Shown: piece after piece, positions 9,330 to 16,464 of the stretch | Position numbering within the stretch: position 1 is the first letter of the stretch | Layout of the letters: each line of letters begins with the position of its first letter | Assembly: GCA_000431835.1 (NCBI GenBank) | Contig: HF987915.1 | Coordinates: 1 to 35,358, forward strand | From: Succinatimonas sp. CAG:777 | Lineage (GTDB): Bacteria; Pseudomonadota; Gammaproteobacteria; Enterobacterales; Succinivibrionaceae | Direction: 5' to 3' | DNA length: 35,358 nt | Made by a program: the position numbers and the translations under genes | The notes under the pieces: model-generated | Database searches by the model: none | Seen by the model: the letters and a program-made list of their open reading frames with translations, nothing else | Told to the model about the DNA's origin: nothing

Positions 9330-9359
9330 TTGAAGATCCTGTCTATTCGTCATTATAAT
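9330..9359 (+). promoter_or_regulatory. Predicted sigma-70 promoter for the DAHP synthase leader transcript
   Basis: TTGAAG (9330-9335) and a consensus TATAAT (9354-9359) are separated by 18 bases. This predicts a transcript start near 9366, about 20 bases before the terminator hairpin at 9386. A perfect-looking TTGACT at 9325 is too far from the -10 (23 bases). This is the best promoter-like pair in the 460-base gap. Confidence 0.55.
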
Positions 9360-9385
9360 GAACTACTCCTAGAGTTTGGGATAGT

Positions 9386-9415
9386 GAGGCAGTATCGTTA
9401 CTGACCTCCTTTTTT
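9386..9415 (+). terminator. Intrinsic terminator/attenuator-like hairpin in the DAHP synthase 5' leader
   Basis: GAGG (9386-9389) pairs with CCTC (9405-9408), and CAGTA (9390-9394) pairs with TACTG (9399-9403), leaving one bulged A and a TCGT loop. Six T residues follow at 9410-9415. This is a textbook intrinsic terminator, yet it sits between the predicted promoter and the leader frame and gene. It is either a conditional terminator or the end of a very short RNA. I could not find a clear antiterminator pairing. Confidence 0.7.
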
Positions 9416-9440
9416 GTTTAATTTATATTAGGTAATAATC

Positions 9441-9563
9441 GTGAATACTAATAATTTGTTGATACAGGGGAATACTAGAAACAGTATTTTGACAAGCAAT
9501 TCGTGTAAGGCTTCATTCAACTCCTCAAACTATTATTATTGGCGATTTTATTCTTTTAATTAA
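9441..9563 (+). CDS. Putative aromatic amino-acid leader peptide upstream of the DAHP synthase gene
   Basis: A 40-codon frame starts at GTG 9441, with AGG eight bases upstream, and ends at TAA 9561-9563, 13 bases before the DAHP synthase ATG. Residues 31-39 read YYYWRFYSF: four Tyr, one Trp and two Phe codons in nine, the three end products of the pathway that the next gene opens. This is what a leader peptide sensing charged tRNA-Tyr, tRNA-Trp and tRNA-Phe would look like. There is no terminator between the aromatic codons and the gene, so classical transcription attenuation does not fit. Translational coupling, or occlusion of the downstream SD by a stalled or terminating ribosome, is more likely. 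Chance in AT-rich DNA remains possible. Confidence 0.5.
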   Translation: MNTNNLLIQGNTRNSILTSNSCKASFNSSNYYYWRFYSFN

Positions 9564-9576
9564 TTAGGCGGCTTTT

Positions 9577-10692
9577 ATGACCATTGATAAGAATTTAAAC
9601 CTGACCCCGCCTAATGAGGCAGGGCACGGTATTGTAGATACGAGAATTAGTGAAATGTACCAGGTGTTACCTCCAATTGCTGTAATCGAAAAGTTTCCAG
9701 CAACAGAATTTACCAATCAGATTGTTTCTCAGACAAGACGTGAGATCCATAATGTATATAACGGTGTTGATGACCGCTTAGTGGTTATCGCAGGCCCATG
9801 CTCAGTTCATGACACACAGGCTGCAATTGAGTATGCAAACCGCTTAATGAAACTACGACAGAAGTACGAAGATCAGTTAATTGTGATCATGCGAGTATAC
9901 TTTGAAAAGCCACGTACAACAGTAGGTTGGAAGGGACTTATCAACGATCCAAGTCTTGATGATTCTCATGATATCAATCGTGGTTTAAGAATTGCACGTA
10001 AGTTATTATGCGACATCAACAGCCTAGGCATGCCTGCTGCTACAGAGTTCTTAGATCCTATTACTGTTCAGTATATCGATGATTTCATCGCATGGGGCGC
10101 TATTGGAGCACGTACTACCGAGTCTCAGTTACACAGACAGTTAGCATCAGGTCTTTCATGCCCAATCGGCTTTAAGAATGCAACTGATGGTTCTGTAAAG
10201 ATTGCAATTGATGCAACTATTGCTGCTGCTAATGAACACACTTTCATGTCAGTAAGTAAGATGGGGCACGTTGCTATTGTTCATACCAAGGGCAACGAGG
10301 ATTGTCACGTAATCTTACGTGGTGGTCACGAGCCAAACTACAGTGCTAAGGATGTTGAGAATACCTGTCAGGCATTAGAAAAAGCAGGTTTAAAACCTAT
10401 GGTTATGATTGATGCTTCTCACTCAAATTCACACAAACAGTTTAAGAAACAGGTTGATGTATCTAAGGATGTAGCAGCTCAGATTGCAGCTGGTGACAAC
10501 CGCATCTTCGGTTTAATGCTTGAGTCTAACTTAATTGAAGGTCGTCAAGATCTTCCAAAGGATTTACGCAACTTAGTTTACGGTCAGTCAATTACTGACG
10601 CGTGCATCAACATAGAAGATACAGAGGCTATATGTGAGCTTCTGAATAATGCTGTGCTTGAGCGCCGAAAGGTAAATCAATCTAAGAAATAA
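9577..10692 (+). CDS. aroG: 3-deoxy-7-phosphoheptulonate (DAHP) synthase, type I-alpha
   Basis: This enzyme condenses phosphoenolpyruvate and erythrose-4-phosphate in the first step of the shikimate pathway. Its 371 residues are slightly longer than the E. coli isozymes (348-356), with an extended N-terminus. Conserved motifs are AGPCSVHD, EKPRTTVGWKG (PEP/E4P binding), GARTTESQLHRQLASGLS, GFKNATDG, a metal-ligand His in ILRGGHEPNY, and DASHSNS. The isozyme class (Phe-, Tyr- or Trp-sensitive) cannot be assigned by eye, so the symbol is approximate. The SD is an unusual AGGCGG. The gene is preceded by a promoter, a terminator-like hairpin and an aromatic-rich leader frame, and followed by a strong terminator at 10699. 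Confidence 0.93.
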   Translation: MTIDKNLNLTPPNEAGHGIVDTRISEMYQVLPPIAVIEKFPATEFTNQIVSQTRREIHNVYNGVDDRLVVIAGPCSVHDTQAAIEYANRLMKLRQKYEDQLIVIMRVYFEKPRTTVGWKGLINDPSLDDSHDINRGLRIARKLLCDINSLGMPAATEFLDPITVQYIDDFIAWGAIGARTTESQLHRQLASGLSCPIGFKNATDGSVKIAIDATIAAANEHTFMSVSKMGHVAIVHTKGNEDCHVILRGGHEPNYSAKDVENTCQALEKAGLKPMVMIDASHSNSHKQFKKQVDVSKDVAAQIAAGDNRIFGLMLESNLIEGRQDLPKDLRNLVYGQSITDACINIEDTEAICELLNNAVLERRKVNQSKK

Positions 10693-10698
10693 TAGAAT

Positions 10699-10731
10699 AA
10701 TGCCCAATGAAAAGTTGGGCATTTCTGTTTT
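10699..10731 (+). terminator. Intrinsic terminator of the DAHP synthase gene
   Basis: AATGCCCAA (10699-10707) pairs with TTGGGCATT (10715-10723) around a 7-base loop and is followed by a T-rich tract (tctgtttt). It separates the gene from serA, which begins 37 bases after the tract. Confidence 0.88.
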
Positions 10732-10767
10732 AATGATTAAACTAACTACTAAATCACAGAGGTTAAC

Positions 10768-12003
10768 ATGCACCCTTCATTATCTTTAGAAAAGTCAAAG
10801 ATTAAGATCTTATTATTAGAAGGCGTTGATCCTAGTGCTGTAGAGTCTTTAAAAAAGGCTGGCTACACAAGCGTTGAGTACTTAAAGAAAGCTTTAGATG
10901 GTCAAGAGCTTTTAGATAAAATTGAGAATGTTCATTTTATCGGTATTCGATCACGTACCCATTTAACTCGTGAAGTTTTATCTCATGCTAAAAAGTTAAT
11001 TGGTATTGGTTGTTTCTGTATTGGTACCAATCAGGTTGATTTAAAGGCTGCTGCTGAATTTGGTATTCCAGTATTCAATGCACCTTTCTCAAATACCCGT
11101 TCTGTAGCTGAATTAGTAACAGGTGAGTACTTACAGTTATTGCGTGACATTCCTGCTCGTAACGCTTTGTTACATCGCGGCGGTTGGAATAAGGCTGCAA
11201 CCGGCTGTCATGAGGCCCGTGGTAAGACTATCGGTATCATTGGCTACGGTCACATTGGTACTCAGGTAGGTATTCTAGCTGAAGCTTTAGGTTTATCTGT
11301 AATCTTCTACGATACAGAGAACAAGATGGTTTTAGGTAACGCCAAGCAGGTAGCTTCATTAGATGAGTTGCTGGAAAAATCGGATATCGTAAGCTTACAT
11401 GTTCCGGAGACTGCAACCACCAAAGGTATGATTGGTAAAGATCAGTTTGCAAAAATGAAGAACGGTGTTCGTTTCCTGAATGCTTCTCGTGGTACTGTTG
11501 TAGATATCGATGCCTTATGTGAAGCTTTACGTTCTGGTAAAGTAGCTGGTGCTGCAGTTGACGTATATCCTAAAGAGCCTTCAAAGAATGGGGAAGAGTT
11601 TGTAACTCCTCTGCGTGAGTTTGATAATGTGATTTTAACTCCTCACATTGGTGCAGGCACTGAGGAAGCTCAGAAGAACATCGGAACAGAGGTGGCTGAG
11701 AAATTAGCGCTATATTCAGACAACGGTTCAACTCTTACAGCTGTAAACTTCCCTGAGGTTACATTACCTGCAATCAGAGAGAACGTTTCACGCCTGCTGC
11801 ATATCCACAAGAATGTTCCTGGTGTAATGCGTCAGATCAACGAGATCTTTGCAAAGTTAGGTATCAACGTTGCAGCTCAGTATCTTCAGACTACAGCTGA
11901 GATTGGTTATGTGGTTATGGATATTCATTCAAAAGAGCCGGAGAAGGTTGTTCCTTTATTAAAGCAGATTGAAGGTACATTAAAGTGCAGAATTCTGTAC
12001 TAA
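10768..12003 (+). CDS. serA: D-3-phosphoglycerate dehydrogenase
   Basis: The product oxidises 3-phosphoglycerate to phosphohydroxypyruvate, the first step of serine synthesis. Its 411 residues align end to end with E. coli SerA (410). The Rossmann motif is GIIGYGHIG (about 155-163), and the catalytic triad is Arg in NASRGT (about 241), Glu in YPKEP (about 270) and His in TPHIG (about 293). The C-terminal ACT domain (about 338-411, PGVMRQINEIFAKLGINV) is the serine feedback site. An AGAGG SD precedes the start and a strong terminator follows. Serine is a co-substrate of TrpB, encoded nearby, so proximity to the aromatic genes may be functional. Confidence 0.96.
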   Translation: MHPSLSLEKSKIKILLLEGVDPSAVESLKKAGYTSVEYLKKALDGQELLDKIENVHFIGIRSRTHLTREVLSHAKKLIGIGCFCIGTNQVDLKAAAEFGIPVFNAPFSNTRSVAELVTGEYLQLLRDIPARNALLHRGGWNKAATGCHEARGKTIGIIGYGHIGTQVGILAEALGLSVIFYDTENKMVLGNAKQVASLDELLEKSDIVSLHVPETATTKGMIGKDQFAKMKNGVRFLNASRGTVVDIDALCEALRSGKVAGAAVDVYPKEPSKNGEEFVTPLREFDNVILTPHIGAGTEEAQKNIGTEVAEKLALYSDNGSTLTAVNFPEVTLPAIRENVSRLLHIHKNVPGVMRQINEIFAKLGINVAAQYLQTTAEIGYVVMDIHSKEPEKVVPLLKQIEGTLKCRILY

Positions 12004-12022
12004 CAGAAAATCTTTAAGTTGC

Positions 12023-12066
12023 AAGGCTGACTTTTTATATTTGAGAAGTCAGCCTTTTTCTTTTTT
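12023..12066 (+). terminator. Intrinsic terminator of serA
   Basis: AAGGCTGACTT (12023-12033) pairs perfectly with AAGTCAGCCTT (12046-12056). The run TTTCTTTTTT follows immediately. Confidence 0.93.
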
Positions 12067-12125
12067 GACTGCTGTTTTGTGACCTGTCCTCTTTAATCAT
12101 GGAAAATCTGTAATACAATAAGGTT

Positions 12126-13103
12126 ATGATTAAAAAGACTCTTCTATCATCTGTTTTGCTGTTATCTCTGCAGGTATCAACCTGTGGAGCTGTAATGAAT
12201 TCAGGCTGGTCTGTCTCATCCTCATATGTGTGGAGACTTCTGGACAGTCATGATAATACTTTTAACAGCGGATCTCCTGCAAAAATCCTGCAGATCGACC
12301 GCACGGTAATGCACAGACAGGCTGTGTTTACTGTTAAAAGATCTCTCACCAACAAATACAGTTTTAAGACTGGCTGTATGTATCAGAGTGCAACTCCGGC
12401 CTTTGAACTTGACGTACCCGCCCTGGATATCTCAATGAATGACATGAACAGGGGATATGTTTTTGCCAGGTTTTTAGTTGACAAAGGTCAGGAATACTCA
12501 CTGCGTGGACAGATTGTTCCTCCATCAAGAATTATCTTTGCACCATTTACAAAATCACAGCAGAAAAAACTCTCCGATCTCTTCTTGCAGATAGGCGAAG
12601 GCGGTCAGTTGCACATTGCCTTACTGCAAGGTATGAGAATGAATCCTCGAGTTTATTCTGTACCTTTAGAAGGCTTTTTTGACATCTCAGATAAGATTTT
12701 ATCTGACTGCTCAAGGCTTAATAAGATGGTACAAAATTACAATGGTACTGTAACCTTGTTACCTGATTATTTAACTAAAGAGCCTGAAGATGCTTCTCCT
12801 AAAGGCTTTTCTTTAAAGCCTAAGATGCCAAATGATGGGTTAACACCAATTAAGAATGAAGTTTTAGAAAACTCAGCAGCTGATCCTTTATCTGATCTAA
12901 AAACTGATAAAGAAGAGGATAAGGTTCCAGAGGTACAAGTATTTACACCAGGTGGTGGGGTAGCCTCAATTGGTGATGATGGCAAACCTATTGGAGCAGA
13001 TGCTGTTCAAAACAAAGACAGCCAGGATTCTGACAATTTAGGTAAAGCAAAACCTATGACCATTGGCGATGACGGCAAGCCTGTACCTACTAACTCCAAT
13101 TAA
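12126..13103 (+). CDS. Exported protein of unknown function with C-terminal GDDGKP repeats
   Basis: I do not recognise this 325-residue protein. It has a clear Sec signal peptide (KK, then a Leu-rich core, cleavage probably after CGA near residues 20-22). A compact domain follows, of roughly 170 residues with aromatic and basic patches. From about residue 215 there is a Pro/Asp/Lys-rich, probably disordered tail in which IGDDGKPI and IGDDGKPV occur twice, about 45 residues apart. The folded half uses more C-ending codons than its neighbours. It is monocistronic, with terminators on both sides and AAGG close to the start codon. A periplasmic or surface location is inferred; no enzymatic motif is visible. 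Confidence 0.75.
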   Translation: MIKKTLLSSVLLLSLQVSTCGAVMNSGWSVSSSYVWRLLDSHDNTFNSGSPAKILQIDRTVMHRQAVFTVKRSLTNKYSFKTGCMYQSATPAFELDVPALDISMNDMNRGYVFARFLVDKGQEYSLRGQIVPPSRIIFAPFTKSQQKKLSDLFLQIGEGGQLHIALLQGMRMNPRVYSVPLEGFFDISDKILSDCSRLNKMVQNYNGTVTLLPDYLTKEPEDASPKGFSLKPKMPNDGLTPIKNEVLENSAADPLSDLKTDKEEDKVPEVQVFTPGGGVASIGDDGKPIGADAVQNKDSQDSDNLGKAKPMTIGDDGKPVPTNSN

Positions 13104-13109
13104 AACAAA

Positions 13110-13132
13110 ACAGCCAGCATTGCGCTGGCTGT
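13110..13132. terminator. Bidirectional terminator between converging genes
   Basis: ACAGCCAGC (13110-13118) and GCTGGCTGT (13124-13132) form a 9-bp stem with a 5-base loop. The T-rich tract on the minus strand (ttttgtttt) makes it strongest for the MFS gene, while the plus-strand side has a weaker tail. Confidence 0.8.
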
Positions 13133-13161
13133 ACTGTAAATTTTAAAGAATAGTTTCTGTT

Positions 13162-14334
13162 TTAGGCTTTAGCATCAACTTTTGGCAGAAAGATAGTTGC
13201 AATTGCAGCTATGGTAATAAAGCAAGCTACAGCATACATGATGTATTCAATGCCATAGGCATCGCCTAACATACCCATTAAAGGAGCTACTAAACCTCCA
13301 AAACTCATAGAAAGTCCTATAGTAAAGCCTGTTGCCATACCTACGTGCTTGCATAGAAGCTTTTGACCTACAACTACAGTAGGGGACATGGCTGCAAAGA
13401 ATAACAGGGCAAAAGGTACTAAAAGTAAAGTAGCTATCACAGCATTATCAGTTTGAGTGAACAGAATAATAAAAGGAGCTGAGGCTAAAGATGCCCAAGT
13501 AATAATTCTGTTAAAACCAATCTTATCTGAGACAGTACCACCAGAGAATGTAGCAATAGCTCCAATTAGGGCTACCATGCCATTTAAAAGAGAAGCTATC
13601 TCATCGTTGATATTCAATTTGTGCATATAGTACAAAGATAAGAATGAAACGAAAGAGAACCAACCTGCTGATCTTACAAAAAGTATACCTACAAGGTAAA
13701 TAAATCCTTTGATGTTTTCTTGCTGATTATTTTCACTGATTGCCTTTTTAACCTCATGATTATGGTGAAGACAAGCTACAGTGTAGTAATGGTTCTTCAG
13801 CATGAAGATGATGATCACGGCAATACCTGGAATGCACATTGCCAGGGTGGCATTAAGACCGAATAAAATATAAAGACCTGTAAAGTAGAATGGTCCGCAA
13901 GCAAATCCAAAATTTCCTCCAACAGAGAAAATAGACATACTTTTACCAAGCTTTGCACCACCAAAGGTATTGGCCATCTTACCACCTGCAGGGTGGAAAA
14001 TAGCAGAGCCAATACCGTTCAGGCAAACTAGTGAGTAGAGTAAAATTTGGTTTTGAACGGTACCAATAAACATCACTCCTAAAAAGGCGCAGGCAATACC
14101 TATACTCATTAAATAAGGTCTAGGCTTTGAGTCTGCTAAATTGCCTGCTATTGGTTGAATTAAAGCGTTTAGAATGGTATTTGCCATCATTAAAAGAGCA
14201 ACTGATGAATATGAGTCAAGTCTGCCTTGCTGATACATGTAAGCTAAGATAATAGGCATTGATCCATGACACAGATCAGTTGCAAAGTGGCCTGCCATAA
14301 AAAACAAGTTTTCTTTTGTAGAAAAGAGTGCCAT
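13162..14334 (-). CDS. MFS transporter, fosmidomycin-resistance (Fsr)-like
   Basis: The 390-residue protein has twelve predicted hydrophobic segments and a central cytosolic loop (about 190-210). GHFATDLCHGSMPIIL in TM1, GIGSAIFHPAGGKMA in TM4 and SVGGNFGFACGP in TM5 are hallmarks of the Fsr subgroup of drug-proton antiporters. The substrate is unknown; some relatives export fosmidomycin or other small hydrophilic compounds. It lies 58 bases after trpA on the same strand, but a strong terminator lies between them, so regular co-transcription is unlikely. A GAGGA SD precedes the ATG at 14334. Confidence 0.85.
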   Translation of the reverse strand: MALFSTKENLFFMAGHFATDLCHGSMPIILAYMYQQGRLDSYSSVALLMMANTILNALIQPIAGNLADSKPRPYLMSIGIACAFLGVMFIGTVQNQILLYSLVCLNGIGSAIFHPAGGKMANTFGGAKLGKSMSIFSVGGNFGFACGPFYFTGLYILFGLNATLAMCIPGIAVIIIFMLKNHYYTVACLHHNHEVKKAISENNQQENIKGFIYLVGILFVRSAGWFSFVSFLSLYYMHKLNINDEIASLLNGMVALIGAIATFSGGTVSDKIGFNRIITWASLASAPFIILFTQTDNAVIATLLLVPFALLFFAAMSPTVVVGQKLLCKHVGMATGFTIGLSMSFGGLVAPLMGMLGDAYGIEYIMYAVACFITIAAIATIFLPKVDAKA

Positions 14335-14349
14335 TAGTTCCTCACAAAT

Positions 14350-14379
14350 AAAGATGGCGTACCAAAGTACGCCATCTTT
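14350..14379 (-). terminator. Terminator at the end of the trpD-CF-B-A block
   Basis: AAAGATGGCGTAC (14350-14362) and GTACGCCATCTTT (14367-14379) form a perfect 13-bp stem with a 4-base loop, 13 bases after the trpA stop. The T-tail on the minus strand is short (TTTATTTG), but the stem is very stable. Confidence 0.85.
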
Positions 14380-14392
14380 ACAACTTAAAATT

Positions 14393-15208
14393 TTATGCTC
14401 TTGTAGCTTCTTTCATCGCATGAACGTACGCTTCAAGCTCTTCAAGCATCTTCGGTACATTGTTAAGATTCTTCTCAACTATTTTAACACAGGCAGAACC
14501 GGCGATAGCGCCTTTAGCTCCAATCTCTAAAGCCTGTTTTACATGCTCTGGAGTAGAAATACCAAATCCTAAAACCGGAGTTGCTCCATGTAACTCTTTA
14601 ATTCTGTTGATCACTTTTACAGGTTTACCAAAGGTATTCTCTGTACCTGTAATACCAAAGCGTGATAGCACATAGGTGTAACCTTTAGAATGCTTTGCAA
14701 TCTCTTCTAAGGTTGCCTCATCAGCATTTGGTGGTGCAATTAACACGGTATGAACGCCGTTGTCATGCGCACATTTTTCAAAATCATCACATGTATGAAG
14801 CATATTGCATGGAATATCAGGAATTAAAACTCCATCGATACCAGCTTCATGAGCATCATGAAAGAACTTATTGATTCCACGAGCAACAACAACATTTGCA
14901 TAAACTAGGATACTTACGGGAATAGAGTCATTCTCTTTTCGAATCTCTTTTACTAGGTTAAAGAAATCATCAGTGGTTGCACCTGATTTTAGAGCTCTTT
15001 TATCAGCATTCTGAATTACAGGACCATCTGCACAAGGATCAGAGAATGGGAAACCAAGTTCTAGAGCATCAGCACCACCTCTAATTAGTGCCTTTAAAAT
15101 CTTAAGTGAAGTATCATAGTCTGGATCACATAAGGTTACGAAAGGTAAAAATGCTCCTTCACCTTTTTTATCAAGTTCGGCAAATCGATTTTCAAAACGG
15201 TTTTCCAT
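14393..15208 (-). CDS. trpA: Tryptophan synthase alpha subunit
   Basis: TrpA cleaves indole-3-glycerol phosphate to indole and glyceraldehyde-3-phosphate within the alpha2-beta2 complex. The 271 residues match the family (E. coli 268). The catalytic Glu lies in LELGFPFSDP and the catalytic Asp in the following SDPCADGPVIQ. The phosphate-binding GFGIST and GAIAGSA segments are present near the C-terminal side. The start at 15208 lies 10 bases after trpB with AGGAG upstream. It is the last gene of the trp cluster. Confidence 0.97.
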   Translation of the reverse strand: MENRFENRFAELDKKGEGAFLPFVTLCDPDYDTSLKILKALIRGGADALELGFPFSDPCADGPVIQNADKRALKSGATTDDFFNLVKEIRKENDSIPVSILVYANVVVARGINKFFHDAHEAGIDGVLIPDIPCNMLHTCDDFEKCAHDNGVHTVLIAPPNADEATLEEIAKHSKGYTYVLSRFGITGTENTFGKPVKVINRIKELHGATPVLGFGISTPEHVKQALEIGAKGAIAGSACVKIVEKNLNNVPKMLEELEAYVHAMKEATRA

Positions 15209-15218
15209 GATGCTCTCC

Positions 15219-16448
15219 TTACTTTGTAACCTTTAAATTTGCTGTTGATACACCGTGCTCATTTACACAGCCCTTCTTTTCAAGAATATTTGAGACGTTG
15301 AAAATATCCTTGTCACCGCGACCAGATACATTAACTACTAAGATCTGCTCTTTGTTTGGATTTTGTCTCATAAGTCTTAAGGCAAAAGCTAAAGCATGTG
15401 ATGATTCTAGAGCAGGAATAATACCTTCTTGCTGAGATAACTCCACGAAAGCTTCAAGTGCATCATCATCTGTTGCACCTACATATTTAACTCTGCCGGT
15501 TTCACCTAAGTAAGCATGCTGTGGACCTACTGAAGGAAAATCAAGACCTGCTGAAATTGAGTAAGACTCGTTAATCTGGCCATCATGATTCTGTAAATTC
15601 TTTGAATAAGCTCCAAAGAAGATACCATCAGTGCCTCTTGCTATAGTGCCACCGTGTTTTGGTGTCTCAATACCTAAACCGTAAGGTTCTACGCCGTATA
15701 AAGGAACATCTGTATCTAAGAAATCAGTAAACATACCGATAGCATTTGAACCACCACCTACACAGGCAATACATGCATCAGGCAGGCGACCTTCTTCCTG
15801 TAAGATCTGCTCATGAATTTCTTCACCGATGATCTTTTGGAATTCACGTACGATAGTAGGGAATGGGTGAGGTCCTGCTGCTGTACCAATCATATAGTGA
15901 GTGTTTTCAAAGTTAGCTGCATAGTCACGTAGAGCTTCGTTGCAGGCTTCCTTTAAAGTTGCCGCACCTACATTTACAGGAACAACTTCAGCTCCCATAA
16001 GTCTCATTCTAAATACATTTGGCTTTTGTCTTTCTGTATCAGTAGCTCCCATGTAAATACGGCACTTAAAGCCTAAAAGAGCACAGATTAAAGCAGTAGC
16101 TACACCATGCTGACCAGCACCTGTCTCTGCGATGATTCTAGTTTTGCCCATACGCTTTGCAAGTAATGCCTGACCTAAAACCTGATTGGTTTTATGAGCA
16201 CCTCCGTGTAAAAGATCTTCACGCTTTAAATAGATCTTAGTTTTAGTGCCTTTGGTAATGTTTCTGCATAAGGTTAATGGAGTAGGGCGACCTGCATATT
16301 TATTTAATAAATCGCTTAATTCCTTTTTGAACTCAGGATCATTTCTAGCTTCAACGAATGTCTTTTCTAACTGGTTTAGTGCTGGAAGTAAAACCTCTGG
16401 AACGTACTGTCCACCGTATTTTCCAAAGAAAGGATTTAAAATTGTCAT
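15219..16448 (-). CDS. trpB: Tryptophan synthase beta subunit
   Basis: TrpB is the PLP enzyme that joins indole and serine to make tryptophan. Its 409 residues include the PLP lysine in GGAHKTNQ, the catalytic Glu in AETGAGQHG and the phosphate-binding GGGSNA. It is the TrpB1 type that partners TrpA, judged by length and by the YGGQYVPE N-terminus. A short extra tail (about 12 residues) extends beyond E. coli TrpB. The gene begins 16 bases after the trpCF stop with a GGAGTAT SD. Confidence 0.97.
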   Translation of the reverse strand: MTILNPFFGKYGGQYVPEVLLPALNQLEKTFVEARNDPEFKKELSDLLNKYAGRPTPLTLCRNITKGTKTKIYLKREDLLHGGAHKTNQVLGQALLAKRMGKTRIIAETGAGQHGVATALICALLGFKCRIYMGATDTERQKPNVFRMRLMGAEVVPVNVGAATLKEACNEALRDYAANFENTHYMIGTAAGPHPFPTIVREFQKIIGEEIHEQILQEEGRLPDACIACVGGGSNAIGMFTDFLDTDVPLYGVEPYGLGIETPKHGGTIARGTDGIFFGAYSKNLQNHDGQINESYSISAGLDFPSVGPQHAYLGETGRVKYVGATDDDALEAFVELSQQEGIIPALESSHALAFALRLMRQNPNKEQILVVNVSGRGDKDIFNVSNILEKKGCVNEHGVSTANLKVTK

Positions 16449-16464
16449 GATATACTCCGAAATT

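Noticed and set aside
9253..9333. A TTG-started frame with Tyr/Phe codons (FLIFFV) ending 53 bases before the 9386 terminator, which would look like a classical leader
   Set aside because: The GGAG is only two bases from the TTG, the frame ends within the predicted promoter and AT-rich DNA gives many Phe/Ile codons by chance.
9358..9372. ATG-AAC-TAC-TCC-TAG mini-frame overlapping the -10 box
   Set aside because: Four codons, no SD and it begins inside the promoter, so it would not be transcribed whole.
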